Shown: positions 37,090 through 47,418 of the stretch, in pieces | How positions within the stretch are numbered: the stretch's first letter is position 1 | How the letters are laid out: each line of letters opens with the position of its first letter | Assembly (NCBI RefSeq): GCF_002217755.1 | Contig: NZ_BCFL01000016.1 | Span: 1,408,319-1,472,318 of the forward strand | Direction of reading: 5' to 3' | Length of the DNA: 64,000 nucleotides | From: Streptomyces hyaluromycini | GTDB lineage: Bacteria; Actinomycetota; Actinomycetes; Streptomycetales; Streptomycetaceae | The notes under the pieces: generated by a model | Told to the model about the DNA's origin: nothing | Seen by the model: only the letters and a program-made list of their open reading frames with translations | Database searches by the model: none | Position numbers and translations under genes: made by a program

Positions 37090-38613
37090 TCAGAACAGGC
37101 CGGTGGCGGCGAAGCGGAGCACCAGCTGTGGTGCCCCGGAGAGGACGACGCCGAGGGTGCCGGTGAGGGCGAGCGCGGCCGTGAGGGGGGCCGGGAGACG
37201 GTGCCTGGCGGGCTCACCCTCGGGGGCGCGGAACAGCAGGGCCGTCCACTGGAGGTAGTAGTAGAGGGCGATCACGACGTTGACGGCCATGACGACGGCG
37301 AGCCAGCCGAGGCCGGCGTCGACGGCCGTCGAGAAGACGGTGACCTTCGCGAACAGGCCGATGATGCCGGGCGGGAGTCCGGCTAGGCACAGCAGGAAGA
37401 ACGTGAGGAGCAGCGCGGTGAGCGGATTCCTGGCGTACAGGCCGCGGTAGTCGGAGATCCGGTTGAGCCGTGCGGTACGGGCGACAACGGCGGCCACCGC
37501 GAAGGCCCCGAGGTTCACGGCCGCGTACATGAGGGCGTAGGCGACGGTGGAGCCGACGGCCTTCTGGGCGTCCTCGGTGTATCCGGCGGCGGCGATCGGC
37601 ACCAGCAGATAGCCGGCCTGGCCCACCGACGACCAGGCGAGCAGTCGTACCGCGCTGTACGCGCGCGTGGCCTGCTGGCGCAGGGCCGCCACGTTGCCGA
37701 CGCTCATGGTGAGGGCGGCCAGGGCGGCGAGCGCGGGTCCCCAGACGTCGGCGTACGACGGGAAGGCGACGACAGTGACCAGGATCAGGCCCGAGAAGCC
37801 GACGGCCTTGCCGACGACCGACAGGTAGGCGGCGATCGGGAGCGGGGCGCCGACGTAGGTGTCGGGCACCCAGAAGTGGAACGGGACGGCGGCCGTCTTG
37901 AACGCGAAACCCACGAGGGTGAGGACGACACCCGTCTGGGCGAGCGTGTGCAGCTGTCCGTCGACGTGCTGGATCCGGTCGGCGACCTGGGTGAGGTAGA
38001 GGCTGCCGGTGGTGGCGTACACGAAGCTGACGCCCATGAGGCTGACGGCGGTCGCGGTCACCGAGGACAGGAAGAACTTCAGGGCCGCTTCGGAGGACCT
38101 CTTGTCGCCGTGCCGGATGCCGACGAGGGCGAAGGCGGGCAGGGAGGCGACCTCCAGGGCGACGATCAGGGTGGCGAGGTCGCGGGAGGCGGGCAGCAGG
38201 GCGGCGCCGGCGGCCGAGGAGAGCAGCAGGAACCAGAACTCGCCCTGGGGGTAGCGGCGGTTTCCGTCCTTCAGGGTGGTGACGGACAGCAGGGCCGTGA
38301 GCAGTGCGCCGCCGAGGACGAGGAACTGCACGACCAGGGTGAAGCGGTCGGCCGTGTAGCTGCACGCGCGTGTGGTGCCGGTCAGGCAGAAGGTGCTGCG
38401 GTCGTGGTCGAGGAGCGGGAGCAGCAGGAGGGCGGCCGCGGCGAGTCCGGCGACCGAGACCCAGCCGAGGAGCGGTTTCCTCGCCTCGGGTACGAACAGG
38501 TCGGCGACCAGGACGATCAGGCCGACGACCGCGGTGAGGGTGGGCGGGGCGATGGCGAGCCAGTCGACGGACTGGACGAGGTTCGCGGCCAGCGGCTGGG
38601 CCAGGGCGCTCAT
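37090..38613 (-). CDS. nuoN: NADH-quinone oxidoreductase subunit N (second copy type)
   Basis: 507 residues from ATG 38613. About 14 membrane helices of the Mrp-antiporter family, with the key lysine/glutamate segments of NuoN (EVASLPAFALVG; FLSSVTATAVSLMGVSFVYATTGS; FKTAAVPFHFWVPDTYVGAPLPIAAYLSV). It is one of three antiporter-like proton-pumping modules. The start overlaps the nuoM stop (ATGA). It is the last gene of the partial complex I operon. Confidence 0.93.
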   Translation of the reverse strand: MSALAQPLAANLVQSVDWLAIAPPTLTAVVGLIVLVADLFVPEARKPLLGWVSVAGLAAAALLLLPLLDHDRSTFCLTGTTRACSYTADRFTLVVQFLVLGGALLTALLSVTTLKDGNRRYPQGEFWFLLLSSAAGAALLPASRDLATLIVALEVASLPAFALVGIRHGDKRSSEAALKFFLSSVTATAVSLMGVSFVYATTGSLYLTQVADRIQHVDGQLHTLAQTGVVLTLVGFAFKTAAVPFHFWVPDTYVGAPLPIAAYLSVVGKAVGFSGLILVTVVAFPSYADVWGPALAALAALTMSVGNVAALRQQATRAYSAVRLLAWSSVGQAGYLLVPIAAAGYTEDAQKAVGSTVAYALMYAAVNLGAFAVAAVVARTARLNRISDYRGLYARNPLTALLLTFFLLCLAGLPPGIIGLFAKVTVFSTAVDAGLGWLAVVMAVNVVIALYYYLQWTALLFRAPEGEPARHRLPAPLTAALALTGTLGVVLSGAPQLVLRFAATGLF

Positions 38614-40184
38614 CGGGTGCCTCCTGCGAGGAGTTGCTGCACGGCCGGGTCGGTCAGACCGAGCAGGGCCTTCGGCCACAGTCCGGCGACGACGGTGAGG
38701 GCGACGAGCGGGGTCCAGGCCGCGAACTCGTAGGTGCGGACGTCGGCGAGTTCCGGCGTGTCCTGCGGTACGGCGCCCATGCAGACGCGGCGGACCACGG
38801 CCAGCATGTAGGCGGCCGTCAGCAGGGTGCCGAAGGCGGCGATCGCCATGAAGGTCAGGAAGGCCGGGCGGCTGAGGCCGGCGGCGGGCTTGAACGCGCC
38901 GAAGAGGGCCAGCATCTCGCCCCAGAACCCGGCCAGTCCGGGCAGGCCGAGCGAGGCGACGGCGGCGAACGCGAGCAGTCCGCCGAGCCGCGGTGCCTTG
39001 CCGTACAGCGCGGCTCCCGTCTCCTCGGCCAGGGTGTCCAGGTCGGTGGTGCCGGTGCGGTCCTTCAGGCCGCCGACCAGGAAGAACAGCAGGCCGGTGA
39101 TGAGGCCGTGGGCGATGTTGGCGAACAGGGCGCCGTTGACGCCGGTCGGGGTCATGGTGGCGATGCCGAGCAGGACGAAGCCCATGTGGCCGACGGAGGA
39201 GTAGGCGATCAGCCGTTTGAGGTCGCCCTTCGCGCCCCGCTTGGCCAGGTTCAGGCAGGCCAGGGACCCGTAGATGATCCCGACGACCGCGAAGGCGGCG
39301 AGGTACGGCGCGAAGGTGCGGAATCCGTCCGGCGCGACCGGCAGCAGGATCCTGACGAACCCGTACGTGCCCATCTTGAGCATGACACCGGCGAGCAGGA
39401 CCGAGCCAACGGTCGGCGCGGCGGTGTGGGCGTCCGGCAGCCAGCTGTGCAGGGGCCACATCGGGGTCTTGACCGCGAGCCCGATCCCGATCGCCAGAAC
39501 GGCGATGACCTGCACGGATGTGGTCAGCGACCGGCCGTTGTCAGTGGCGAGTGCCACCATGTCGAACGTGCCCGCCTTGATTCCGATCAGGAGCAGGCCG
39601 AGCAGCATGACGACGGACCCGAGCAGGGTGAAGAGGATGAACTTCCAGGCGGCCCGGGTCCGCCCCGCGCCGCCCCAGCGGGCGATGAGGAAGTACATCG
39701 GGATGAGCACGGTCTCGAACGCGAGGAAGAACAGCAGCAGGTCGAGGACGGCGAAGCTCGCGAGGGTGCCGGACTCCAGGACGAGGATCAGTGCGACGAA
39801 GGCCTTCGGGGACGGGCCCGCGGGGGGGTTGAAGTACGAGTAGAGCGCGCAGAGGAAGGTCAGCAGCGCGGTCAGGACCACGAGGGGGAGGGAGATGCCG
39901 TCGATGCCGAGGTGGATGCGCACGTCGAGTGCGGGGATCCAGCTGATGTCGGTCGTGGCCTGCATCCTCGACGGATGGTCCTGGTCGAAGCCGAGCGCGA
40001 GGACGATCGCGGCGATGAGGATCGCGCCGGTCACGGTCACGCCGTGGCGGAGCACGGCCTGCTCGGGCGACTTCCCCTTCAGCCCGGGCGGGGCGGGCAG
40101 CAGGGCGGCGACGGCGCCGAGAAGCGGGCCGACGACGATCAATGCCAGAAGGAACTGCATCACGGACTCGCTGATATCGATCAC
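38610..40184 (-). CDS. nuoM: NADH-quinone oxidoreductase subunit M
   Basis: 524 residues from GTG 40184. Signature elements are HLGIDGISLPLVVLTALLTFLC, ETVLIPMYFLIARWGG, FKTPMW-like LAVKTPMWPLHSWLPDAHTAAPTVGSVLLAGVMLKMGTYG, and SSVGHMGFVLLG. Conserved Glu and Lys needed for proton pumping are present. It lies 6 bp downstream of nuoL. Confidence 0.94.
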   Translation of the reverse strand: MIDISESVMQFLLALIVVGPLLGAVAALLPAPPGLKGKSPEQAVLRHGVTVTGAILIAAIVLALGFDQDHPSRMQATTDISWIPALDVRIHLGIDGISLPLVVLTALLTFLCALYSYFNPPAGPSPKAFVALILVLESGTLASFAVLDLLLFFLAFETVLIPMYFLIARWGGAGRTRAAWKFILFTLLGSVVMLLGLLLIGIKAGTFDMVALATDNGRSLTTSVQVIAVLAIGIGLAVKTPMWPLHSWLPDAHTAAPTVGSVLLAGVMLKMGTYGFVRILLPVAPDGFRTFAPYLAAFAVVGIIYGSLACLNLAKRGAKGDLKRLIAYSSVGHMGFVLLGIATMTPTGVNGALFANIAHGLITGLLFFLVGGLKDRTGTTDLDTLAEETGAALYGKAPRLGGLLAFAAVASLGLPGLAGFWGEMLALFGAFKPAAGLSRPAFLTFMAIAAFGTLLTAAYMLAVVRRVCMGAVPQDTPELADVRTYEFAAWTPLVALTVVAGLWPKALLGLTDPAVQQLLAGGTR

Positions 40185-40190
40185 GCCTGC

Positions 40191-42185
40191 TCACACTCCC
40201 GTGGCGACGAGGAGGACGGCGACCGCCAGGACGACGGTGCCGGCGAGCAGCGCGCTCACATAGGTCTGGACGTTGCCTGTCTGGGTTCGCCGTACGGCGG
40301 CGCCGAGCAGGCGGGGTAGAGCGCCCGCTCCACGCACGTAGGTGTCGACGACCTCGCGGTCGAGGAACTGGACGAGAGTGGCGGCGGCCAGTACCGGGCG
40401 GACGAACAGCGCGTCGTAGACGGCGTCCAGGTGGAAGCCTTCGGCCGCGTGCCGGTACAGCGGACCGAGCAGCAGTCGGCCGGGATCCGCCGGGTCGGGT
40501 GCGTAGGCCACGTCGCCGAACACGGGCTTGTGGGCGGCGATGACCTCGGCTTCGACCAGTCCGGCGTCGGCCTCCGAGTGGGCGGCGACGGCACCCAGCG
40601 GAGTGCGGGCGGCCAGTGCTCGGGTGCGCTGCCAGGCACCGTAGGTGACGAGTCCGCCGACGAGCGCGAGGCCGGTGCCGAGGACCGACGTGGTGAGGGT
40701 CGGGGTGAGGGTGCGGCCGTCGAACCAGTCGGGCAGCGACCGGTAGGCGAACCCGCCGAACGCAAGGGAGGGCACGGCCAGGACCCACAGGACCACGGTC
40801 ATGGACCGCGGCTGCCTGCCGTGGTCAGGTGCCTCGGCCCCTCGGCCCCGGAAGGTGAGCAGCCACAGCCGGGTCGCGTACGCGGCGGTGAGCAGGGCGG
40901 TGGCCAGGCCCGCGACCAGGACGATCCAGCCGGCGCTGCCGGGGGCGTGCTCGGTGTGGCCGGTGGCGACGTGCTCGGCGGCGCCGAGGACGGACTCCTT
41001 CGAGAAGAAGCCGCTGAAGGGAGGGATCGCGGCGAGCGCGAGCAGGGCCACGGTCATCGTCCAGTAGGCGTCCGGGACACGGTCGCGCAGGCCGGAGGTA
41101 CGGGACATGACGGCCAGCGAGTTGGTGCCGGCGGCGTGGATGATCACGCCGGCCGCGAGGAACAGCAGCGCCTTGAAGGCGCCGTGGGACAGGAGGTGGA
41201 AGACGGCGGCACCGCGGTCGCCGACGGCGAGGGCGCCGGTCATGTAGCCGAGCTGGCCGATCGTCGAGTAGGCGAGGACGCGTTTGATGTCGTCCTGGGC
41301 GAGCGCGGCGAGGGCCGAACCGACCATCGTGACGGCACCCATGACGGCGAGGACGACCATCACGGCCGCGCTGGCCTCGAAGACCGGCAGGAGACGGGCG
41401 ACGAAGTAGACGCCGGCGGCGACCATCGTCGCGGCGTGGATCAGCGCGGAGACGGGGGTCGGGCCGGCCATGGCGTCGGGGAGCCAGGTGTGCAGCGGGA
41501 ACTGCGCGGACTTGCCGGCCACACCGCACAGGAGCAGCAGGCCGATCAGGGTGGGATGGTGCAGCCCGCCGTTCGCGACGGTGGCGAGGACCGTGGTGAT
41601 GCGGAACGACCCGGCGTCGGTGGCCAGCGCGAACAGGCCGATCAGGAACGGTACGTCGCCGAGTTTGGTGACCAGGAAGGCCTTGACGGAGGCGGCGCGC
41701 GCCTCGGGGGTCTCCCAGTAGTGCCCGACCAGGAAGTAGGAGCAGATGCCCATGACTTCCCAGCCGACCAGCAGCACGATCAGGTCGCCGGAGTAGACGA
41801 CCAGCAGCATCGCGGAGGTGAACAGGGAGACGAGGGCCGCGTACGAGGGGTAGCGCGGGTCGTCACGCAGGTAGCCGGTCGAGTAGATCTGCACGCAGGT
41901 GGCGACGAACGCGACCAGGACGGCGACGAGGGCGGCGAAGCCGTCGATGTGCAGGGCGAGTTCGATCGGGACCGAGCCGGTCGAAGTGAGCTCGGTGTGG
42001 GCGTCCACGGCTTGGCCGCCGCCCTGGTCGGCGGCGACCGTGCAGGCGAGGGCCAGCGCGGCGAGCGCCGGCAGGACCGCGAGCGGGCGGACGAAACCAG
42101 GCGCGGTGCGCCCCAGGAGCAGACCGGCGGCGGCGCCGAGGAACGGCAGGAGGGGGACGAGGACGGCGAGGGTGGTCGTGGTCAC
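40191..42185 (-). CDS. nuoL: NADH-quinone oxidoreductase subunit L
   Basis: 664 residues from GTG 42185, overlapping the nuoK stop by 4 bp. Signatures: [79 protein letters not shown], and [14 protein letters not shown]. The long C-terminal lateral helix region is present. It is the distal proton-pumping subunit of the membrane arm. Confidence 0.94.
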   Translation of the reverse strand: MTTTTLAVLVPLLPFLGAAAGLLLGRTAPGFVRPLAVLPALAALALACTVAADQGGGQAVDAHTELTSTGSVPIELALHIDGFAALVAVLVAFVATCVQIYSTGYLRDDPRYPSYAALVSLFTSAMLLVVYSGDLIVLLVGWEVMGICSYFLVGHYWETPEARAASVKAFLVTKLGDVPFLIGLFALATDAGSFRITTVLATVANGGLHHPTLIGLLLLCGVAGKSAQFPLHTWLPDAMAGPTPVSALIHAATMVAAGVYFVARLLPVFEASAAVMVVLAVMGAVTMVGSALAALAQDDIKRVLAYSTIGQLGYMTGALAVGDRGAAVFHLLSHGAFKALLFLAAGVIIHAAGTNSLAVMSRTSGLRDRVPDAYWTMTVALLALAAIPPFSGFFSKESVLGAAEHVATGHTEHAPGSAGWIVLVAGLATALLTAAYATRLWLLTFRGRGAEAPDHGRQPRSMTVVLWVLAVPSLAFGGFAYRSLPDWFDGRTLTPTLTTSVLGTGLALVGGLVTYGAWQRTRALAARTPLGAVAAHSEADAGLVEAEVIAAHKPVFGDVAYAPDPADPGRLLLGPLYRHAAEGFHLDAVYDALFVRPVLAAATLVQFLDREVVDTYVRGAGALPRLLGAAVRRTQTGNVQTYVSALLAGTVVLAVAVLLVATGV

Positions 42186-42559
42186 GCGGTGGCCTCAGCC
42201 TTCTCGTCGGCCGCCTCGTCCGGGGGCGTGCCGTCCTCGTGGCCCTCGGCGGTGTCGCGGAGCCGGTCGATGTCGGAGGTGCCGCGGTTGCGGTAGACGG
42301 CGAGGACGATCGCCAGGCCGATGCCGATCTCTGCGGCGGCGATGGCGATGGTGAACAGGGTCAGGGCCTGGCCGGAGTGCAGGGTGTCCCGGGCGGTCTT
42401 GCTCAGCCAGACGTCGAAGGCGACGAGGTTGAGGTTGACGGCGTTGAGCATCAGCTCGACCGACATCAGGACCAGGATCGCGTTGCGGCGGGCGAGGACG
42501 CCGTACAGGCCGGTGCAGAAGAGGAGAGCGGAGAGAACGGCGGGATAGGCGAGGTGCAT
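42182..42559 (-). CDS. nuoK: NADH-quinone oxidoreductase subunit K
   Basis: 125 residues from ATG 42559, overlapping the nuoJ stop (TGATG). Three membrane helices bear the conserved glutamates: [29 protein letters not shown] and [18 protein letters not shown] charged tail extends the C-terminus ([21 protein letters not shown]). Confidence 0.93.
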   Translation of the reverse strand: MHLAYPAVLSALLFCTGLYGVLARRNAILVLMSVELMLNAVNLNLVAFDVWLSKTARDTLHSGQALTLFTIAIAAAEIGIGLAIVLAVYRNRGTSDIDRLRDTAEGHEDGTPPDEAADEKAEATA

Positions 42560-43248
42560 CAGCGGGCGCCTTCCTGCTCGGATTCCTGCTCGGTTTTCTT
42601 CTCGGTTTTCTTCTCGGCCCTTTGCACGATCGGGTGAATCCCGGAACCGGTGACGGATGGGGAACTCTGCGTGACGGCCCGGCCGTTCACAGGGGGCGGG
42701 GCCGACTCCGCCTTCGCCTTCCGGGACAGGACGATCGCGCCGACCAGGGCCGCGAGGAGGAGGACGGAGAGGGCCTCGAAGGGCAGGACCCAGTTCTGGA
42801 AGAGGCTCGCGCCGGTGACCTTCGTCGAGCCGGCGGCGGCGCCGTCCAGGTTGATCCAGGTGGTGCGGAAGGCGTCCACGACCACCCAGACCAGGGCGGC
42901 CGCGGCGGCGACGGCCACGACCAGCGCGACCCAGCGGTTTCCGGAGTCGGCGTCCGGGGAGCGGCCGATCGGGGCCTTGGTGAGCATCAGACCGAAGAGA
43001 AGGAGGACGACGACGGAACCCACATAGATGAGGACCTGCACCCAGGCGATGAACTCGGCGGTGAGCAGCAGGTATTCGACGGCGAGCCCGCCGAGGGCGA
43101 CCACCAGCCACAGGGCGGCGTGCACCAGCTGGCGGGTGGTGACCGTGACAAGGGCGGCGCCGAAGGTGACCAGGCCGACGAGGAGGAAGGCGATCTCGAC
43201 ACCGGTCGGCGACAGGAAGCCGTGCGGTGCTTGGGCGAGAGGAGTCAC
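42559..43248 (-). CDS. nuoJ: NADH-quinone oxidoreductase subunit J
   Basis: 229 residues from GTG 43248, overlapping nuoI stop by GTGA. Five membrane helices; the third has the conserved pi-bulge-like Tyr-rich stretch ([25 protein letters not shown]). The C-terminal ~45 residues are a charged, repetitive tail ([16 protein letters not shown]), longer than usual for NuoJ. Confidence 0.93.
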   Translation of the reverse strand: MTPLAQAPHGFLSPTGVEIAFLLVGLVTFGAALVTVTTRQLVHAALWLVVALGGLAVEYLLLTAEFIAWVQVLIYVGSVVVLLLFGLMLTKAPIGRSPDADSGNRWVALVVAVAAAAALVWVVVDAFRTTWINLDGAAAGSTKVTGASLFQNWVLPFEALSVLLLAALVGAIVLSRKAKAESAPPPVNGRAVTQSSPSVTGSGIHPIVQRAEKKTEKKTEQESEQEGAR

Positions 43249-43853
43249 CGCTCCCCCTCCCGCGGCTCGGCCGGGGCGGCGGCCGACTCGTCCTGCGCGG
43301 CCTGCGGGGTCTGCGCGGCCTGCGGGGTCTGCGCGGCCGCGAGCTTCTCGGCGGTCTTGCGTGCGGCGGCGATCTCCTTCGGTTCCTCCGCGCCGGGGTC
43401 GAGGGCGGGCGGGGCCGGGACCGTCCACATCCACTCGCGGAGCTTGTCGCGCTCGTGGGTGAGTTCGTGGATGTCGGTCTCGGCGTACTCGAACTCCGGG
43501 GACCAGAACAGCGCGTCGAAAGGACAGACCTCGATGCAGATACCGCAGTACATGCACAGGGAGAAGTCGATGGCGAAGCGGTCCAGGACGTTACGGCTGC
43601 GTTCGCGGCCGCCCGGGGCCGCCGCCGGGACGGTCTCCTTGTGGGAGTCGATGTAGATGCACCAATCGGGGCACTCACGGGCGCAGAGCATGCAGACCGT
43701 GCAGTTCTCCTCGAACAGCCCGATCACACCGCGGGTGCGGGGCGGGAGGTCGGGAAGGGCGTCCGGGTACTGCTCGGTGACCGACTTCCGGGTCATCGTG
43801 CGCAGGGTGACGGCCAGGCCCTTGGCGAGGCCACTGCCGGGAATGGGAGCCAC
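43245..43853 (-). CDS. nuoI: NADH-quinone oxidoreductase subunit I (2x[4Fe-4S])
   Basis: 202 residues from GTG 43853, 2 bp after the nuoH stop. Both ferredoxin clusters are complete: C51, C54, C57, C61 and C100, C103, C106, C110 ([29 protein letters not shown]). It relays electrons to NuoB. The C-terminal ~35 residues are an Ala/Gln/Glu-rich tail containing a perfect AAQTPQ duplication. Without NuoG/NuoF in the operon, NuoI could be the entry point for electrons from a ferredoxin. Confidence 0.94.
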   Translation of the reverse strand: MAPIPGSGLAKGLAVTLRTMTRKSVTEQYPDALPDLPPRTRGVIGLFEENCTVCMLCARECPDWCIYIDSHKETVPAAAPGGRERSRNVLDRFAIDFSLCMYCGICIEVCPFDALFWSPEFEYAETDIHELTHERDKLREWMWTVPAPPALDPGAEEPKEIAAARKTAEKLAAAQTPQAAQTPQAAQDESAAAPAEPREGER

Positions 43854-43855
43854 GG

Positions 43856-44812
43856 TTAGGAGATCACCACCTTGACGATGCCGGTGAGGGCGATCTGGGC
43901 GAGAGAAAGGGGGACAAGGAGGGTCCAGGAGAACTTCTGCAACTGGTCCTCGCGCAGCCGGGGGTAGGTCACGCGGAGCCAGATGACGACGAAGGCGAGG
44001 AGCGCCGTCTTCAGGAGGGTCCACAGCCAGCCGAGGCCGTCGGCACCCCACGGGCCGTGCCAGCCGCCCAGGAAGAGAACGGTGGTCAGGCCGCACAAGA
44101 CGACGATCCCGGCGTACTCGGCGAGCAGGAACAGGGCGAAGCGCAGGCCGGTGTACTCGGTGTACGCGCCGAAGATGATCTCCGAGTCGGCGACGGGCAT
44201 GTCGAACGGGGGCCGCTGGAGTTCCGCGAGGCCGGCGACGAAGAAGACCAAGCCGCCGGTGAGCTGCCAGGGCAGCCACCACCAGTGGAAGGAGCCCACG
44301 ATGCCCGGCAGGGAGACGGTACCGGCCGCCATCGCCACGGAGGCGGCGGCGAGCAGCATCGGGAGTTCGTAGGCGAGGAGCTGGGCGGCCGTGCGCAGGC
44401 CGCCGAGGAGGGAGAACTTGTTGGCGCTGGCCCAGCCGGCCATGAGCGAGCCGAGGACGCCGACGCCCATCACGGCCAGCACGAAGAACACACCCGCGTC
44501 CAGGACCTGGCCGACCGCGCCCTCCCCGGGGCCGATCGGGATGGCGAGCAGCACGAGCAGATACGGAAGGAGGGACACCGCGGGGGCCAGCTGGAAGACA
44601 CGGCGGTCCGCGCCCGCCGGGACCACGTCCTCCTTCTGCGCGAACTTCACGCCGTCGGCGATCAGCTGGGCCCAGCCGTGGAAGCCACCGGCGTACATCG
44701 GACCGAGGCGGCCCTGCATATGGGCCATCACCTTGTGCTCGGTCTGACCGACGATCAGAGGGAAGGTGAGGAAGACGACGAACACGACGAGGAGTCGCAG
44801 GGCGACGTTCAC
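43856..44812 (-). CDS. nuoH: NADH-quinone oxidoreductase subunit H
   Basis: 318 residues from GTG 44812, overlapping the nuoC stop by GTGA. Signatures: [90 protein letters not shown]. This subunit forms the base of the quinone chamber against NuoB and NuoD; here nuoD is not next to it. Confidence 0.94.
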   Translation of the reverse strand: MNVALRLLVVFVVFLTFPLIVGQTEHKVMAHMQGRLGPMYAGGFHGWAQLIADGVKFAQKEDVVPAGADRRVFQLAPAVSLLPYLLVLLAIPIGPGEGAVGQVLDAGVFFVLAVMGVGVLGSLMAGWASANKFSLLGGLRTAAQLLAYELPMLLAAASVAMAAGTVSLPGIVGSFHWWWLPWQLTGGLVFFVAGLAELQRPPFDMPVADSEIIFGAYTEYTGLRFALFLLAEYAGIVVLCGLTTVLFLGGWHGPWGADGLGWLWTLLKTALLAFVVIWLRVTYPRLREDQLQKFSWTLLVPLSLAQIALTGIVKVVIS

Positions 44813-46167
44813 TGCGGACCTCCTGGTGGGTCGTCGTGGGGGGCTGGGTGTTCGGGGCCGGCGGCGGGGTTCGGGGCGTCGGGGTTGGGCGGGGCGTCGG
44901 AAGCCGGGGCCTCGGAGCCGGACGGTTCAGCGCCGGACGGTTCAGGGCCGGTGTCCTCGGATGCCGAAGGTTCGGCGTTCTCGGATGCCTCAGGTTCGGC
45001 CGGGGCCGATTCGGGCTCTTCGGGTGCGGCAGGGCTCGACTCGGCCGGCCCCGGTGCCGTCGGCTCCCCCGTCCCCGGCTCCTCGAAGGCCGGACGGGCG
45101 TGGTGCCACGGCGCGTCCGAGCTGCGGGAGGTCGCGGGGCGGGCCGGGGTGGCCGGTGGCGTCGGCGTCTCGGTCTCCTGCGCACGCTGCGAAGCGGAGC
45201 CACCCGAGGCAGTACGTGCCCGGCGCGGCCCCCGGGGAGCAGCCGACGGCCCGGCGGCAGGGGCGGTCGCCTCCACACCGGTGCCTTCCGCGGCGCTCCC
45301 CTCAGCAGGCGCTGTCTCCGTACCGGAGACCGTCCGCTGGGTAGCGGATCCCTCGCTCGCGCTCCGTGCCCGGCGTGGAGTGGCCGTCGGTCCCGCAGTG
45401 CCCTCGGCAGCCGTCTCTGCCGCCTTGGCCGGCTCGGCCACCTCGGTCGGCTCGGTCGCCCCGGCGGTCTGGCTCGCCGAGCCCTCCCCGGCCGTACGTG
45501 AGCGGCGTACCGGCCGGTCGCCGGTCACACGGGCCGGGCGGTCGCCGGCGGCGCGGCCCGCTGCGGCTCGCGCCGGGCGGGCGGGGGCGGCCGGGAGCTG
45601 GCCCTTGAGGGGGCCCCACTCATTGGGGTCGGGGACGCCTGGGGGGAGCATCTGGCGGCGCTTGGGGCCGCCGTGGTCGGACTCGCCCGGTTCCTTGGCA
45701 CCGGGCCAGGCCTTGGCGACGCGGGCCGCGAGGACGAAGTCCTTGCGGAGGGGGTGGCCTTCGAAGGTCTCCGGGAGGAGGAGGTGGTCCAGGCCGGGGT
45801 GGCCGGTGAAGCGGACGCCGAACATCTCGTGGGTCTCGCGTTCGTGCCAGCGGGCGCCCGCGAAGACGCCGACGGCGGACGGGAGTTCGGGGGCGGAGTG
45901 CGGGACGGTCGTGCGCAGGAGCAGGCGGCGGACCGGGGCGAGGGCGACGACGTGGGCGGAGACGCGGAAGCCGGTGCCGGGTTCGTCGACCGCGCTCAGC
46001 CAGTCGAAGTAGGTGCAGGAGAGGGTCGTACGGGCGATCTCCAGGGCGGCGAGCCAGGAGGAGGGAGGGACGTCGACCGTCAGGACGTCGTAGGACTCGT
46101 CGGCGGTGGCGTCGCTGCCGAAGAGTTCCTCGGCTGGGGCCGGCAGCCAGCCGGTCGGGGCGGTCAT
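44809..46167 (-). CDS. nuoC: NADH-quinone oxidoreductase subunit C with long low-complexity tail (452 aa)
   Basis: Residues 1-190 are NuoC (30-kDa subunit): [19 protein letters not shown], then the family signature [38 protein letters not shown] around 107-143. Residues ~190-452 are Pro/Ala/Glu/Ser-rich and probably disordered. They hold three copies of a basic motif RRxR-(T/S)-A-xx-GSA-(S/T)-Q and an acidic C-terminal run with repeated PSG/SGSE units. NuoC alone normally ends soon after the signature; no NuoD domain is fused. ATG 46167 overlaps the nuoB stop (ATGA). Confidence 0.9.
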   Translation of the reverse strand: MTAPTGWLPAPAEELFGSDATADESYDVLTVDVPPSSWLAALEIARTTLSCTYFDWLSAVDEPGTGFRVSAHVVALAPVRRLLLRTTVPHSAPELPSAVGVFAGARWHERETHEMFGVRFTGHPGLDHLLLPETFEGHPLRKDFVLAARVAKAWPGAKEPGESDHGGPKRRQMLPPGVPDPNEWGPLKGQLPAAPARPARAAAGRAAGDRPARVTGDRPVRRSRTAGEGSASQTAGATEPTEVAEPAKAAETAAEGTAGPTATPRRARSASEGSATQRTVSGTETAPAEGSAAEGTGVEATAPAAGPSAAPRGPRRARTASGGSASQRAQETETPTPPATPARPATSRSSDAPWHHARPAFEEPGTGEPTAPGPAESSPAAPEEPESAPAEPEASENAEPSASEDTGPEPSGAEPSGSEAPASDAPPNPDAPNPAAGPEHPAPHDDPPGGPQ

Positions 46168-46769
46168 GGCGTGTCCCCCTCGCCGTCGTTCGCCGTGGGG
46201 GCCGGGGGCCGGACCAGGCCGCTCTGGAGGGCCGCGGCGGAGGGGCGGGGCGTGCCGTAGCGCTCGCTCAGGGACTCCGCGGCGATCTTCTCCTGGAGTT
46301 TGAGGATGCCCTGGAGGAGCGCCTCGGGGCGCGGCGGGCAGCCGGGGACGTAGACGTCGACGGGGATGATCTGGTCGACGCCCTTGGTGACGGAGTAGGA
46401 GTCCCAGTAGGGGCCGCCGCAGTTCGAGCAGGCGCCGAAGGAGATGACGTACTTCGGTTCGGGCATCTGCTCGTACAGGCGCTTGACCGCCGGGGCCATC
46501 TTGTCCGTGACCGTGCCCGAGACCACCATCAGGTCGGCCTGGCGGGGGCCCGGTGCGAAGGGGATCACGCCGAGGCGGATGAAGTCGTGGCGGGCCATCG
46601 ACGCGGCGATGAACTCGATCGCGCAGCAGGCGAGACCGAAGTTGAAGACCCAGAGCGAGTAGCGGCGGCCCCAGTTGAGGACGACCTTCATCGGTTCGGG
46701 GGCGAGGCGGGCGAGCGCGCCCAGCCTTTGCGGCTCCGGCAGCGGCACGGGCTCCGGCGTCACGTCCAT
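46164..46769 (-). CDS. nuoB: NADH-quinone oxidoreductase subunit B (cluster N2)
   Basis: 201 residues from ATG 46769, overlapping the nuoA 3' end by 10 bp. The N2 [4Fe-4S] ligands are all present: C48, C49 ([10 protein letters not shown]), C114 ([15 protein letters not shown]) and C144 ([12 protein letters not shown]). It passes electrons to quinone, normally with NuoD. The C-terminal ~40 residues are variable. Confidence 0.95.
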   Translation of the reverse strand: MDVTPEPVPLPEPQRLGALARLAPEPMKVVLNWGRRYSLWVFNFGLACCAIEFIAASMARHDFIRLGVIPFAPGPRQADLMVVSGTVTDKMAPAVKRLYEQMPEPKYVISFGACSNCGGPYWDSYSVTKGVDQIIPVDVYVPGCPPRPEALLQGILKLQEKIAAESLSERYGTPRPSAAALQSGLVRPPAPTANDGEGDTP

Positions 46770-47170
46770 GTCAGGACGCCCTTCTTGTATGCGTACAGCA
46801 GGCCGACGGCGAGGAAGCCGAGGAAGATGAACATCTCCACGAGCGTGGTAGCGCCGTAGCCGGGGGCGGCGAAGACCGTCGCCCAGGGGAACAGGAAGAT
46901 CGAGTCGACGGCGAAGATGACGTAGAGGAAGGCGTAGACGTAGTAGCGGACCTGGGTATGGGCCCAGCCCTCGCCGACGGGGTCGACACCGCACTCGTAG
47001 GTGAGGAGTTTCTCGGGCGTGGGGACCACCGGGCGCAGCAGCCGGCCGGCGCCGAAGGCGACGGCGACGAAGAGCACGCCGACGAGCATCAGCAGTCCCA
47101 CGACCGAGTAGGACGCGAAGTAGTCCGCGGCGACGACCGCGGTCGGTTCACCGCCCACCGTCTCCCGCAT
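46760..47170 (-). CDS. nuoA: NADH-quinone oxidoreductase subunit A
   Basis: 136 residues. ATG 47170 is preferred over an ATG ten codons upstream because GAGGGA precedes it. Three membrane helices and the conserved quinone-site loop [16 protein letters not shown] (Cys in YECG) are present. First gene of the ten-gene operon. Confidence 0.92.
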   Translation of the reverse strand: MRETVGGEPTAVVAADYFASYSVVGLLMLVGVLFVAVAFGAGRLLRPVVPTPEKLLTYECGVDPVGEGWAHTQVRYYVYAFLYVIFAVDSIFLFPWATVFAAPGYGATTLVEMFIFLGFLAVGLLYAYKKGVLTWT

Positions 47171-47264
47171 CGCCCGTCCCTCACTCCCTCGACAGACCAT
47201 AGGCCCGACCGGCCCGGTGCCGTGACCTCAGTCAACTCTTGATTCGACGATCTGTACGCACGGG

Positions 47265-47292
47265 AGTCTAGGCCCTGATAAGGACACGGTAA
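47265..47292 (-). promoter_or_regulatory. Candidate promoter for the nuo operon
   Basis: Minus strand TTACCG (47292-47287) and TAGACT (47270-47265) with a 16-bp spacer, about 95 bp upstream of nuoA. The -10 is near consensus and the -35 is weaker. Confidence 0.35.
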
Positions 47293-47418
47293 GCGGGCCG
47301 TCACACGGTGGGACAGCGTGGGGCACGGGACGGGGGCCGGCTGGTGGGGTTTTCCCCAGGACGGCCCGGGCGGCGAACTCCATGGCGTCGCGCCACGGCA
47401 CACGGCACGCTGGCGCAT

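Noticed and set aside
40431..42296. Long frame antisense to nuoL
   Set aside because: Low-complexity Gly/Glu/Gln/Asp-rich translation expected from the reverse of a membrane protein gene; nuoL motifs are intact on the other strand.
44809..46167. Possible NuoCD fusion
   Set aside because: The extra C-terminal ~260 residues are low complexity; no NuoD signature motifs are found there.
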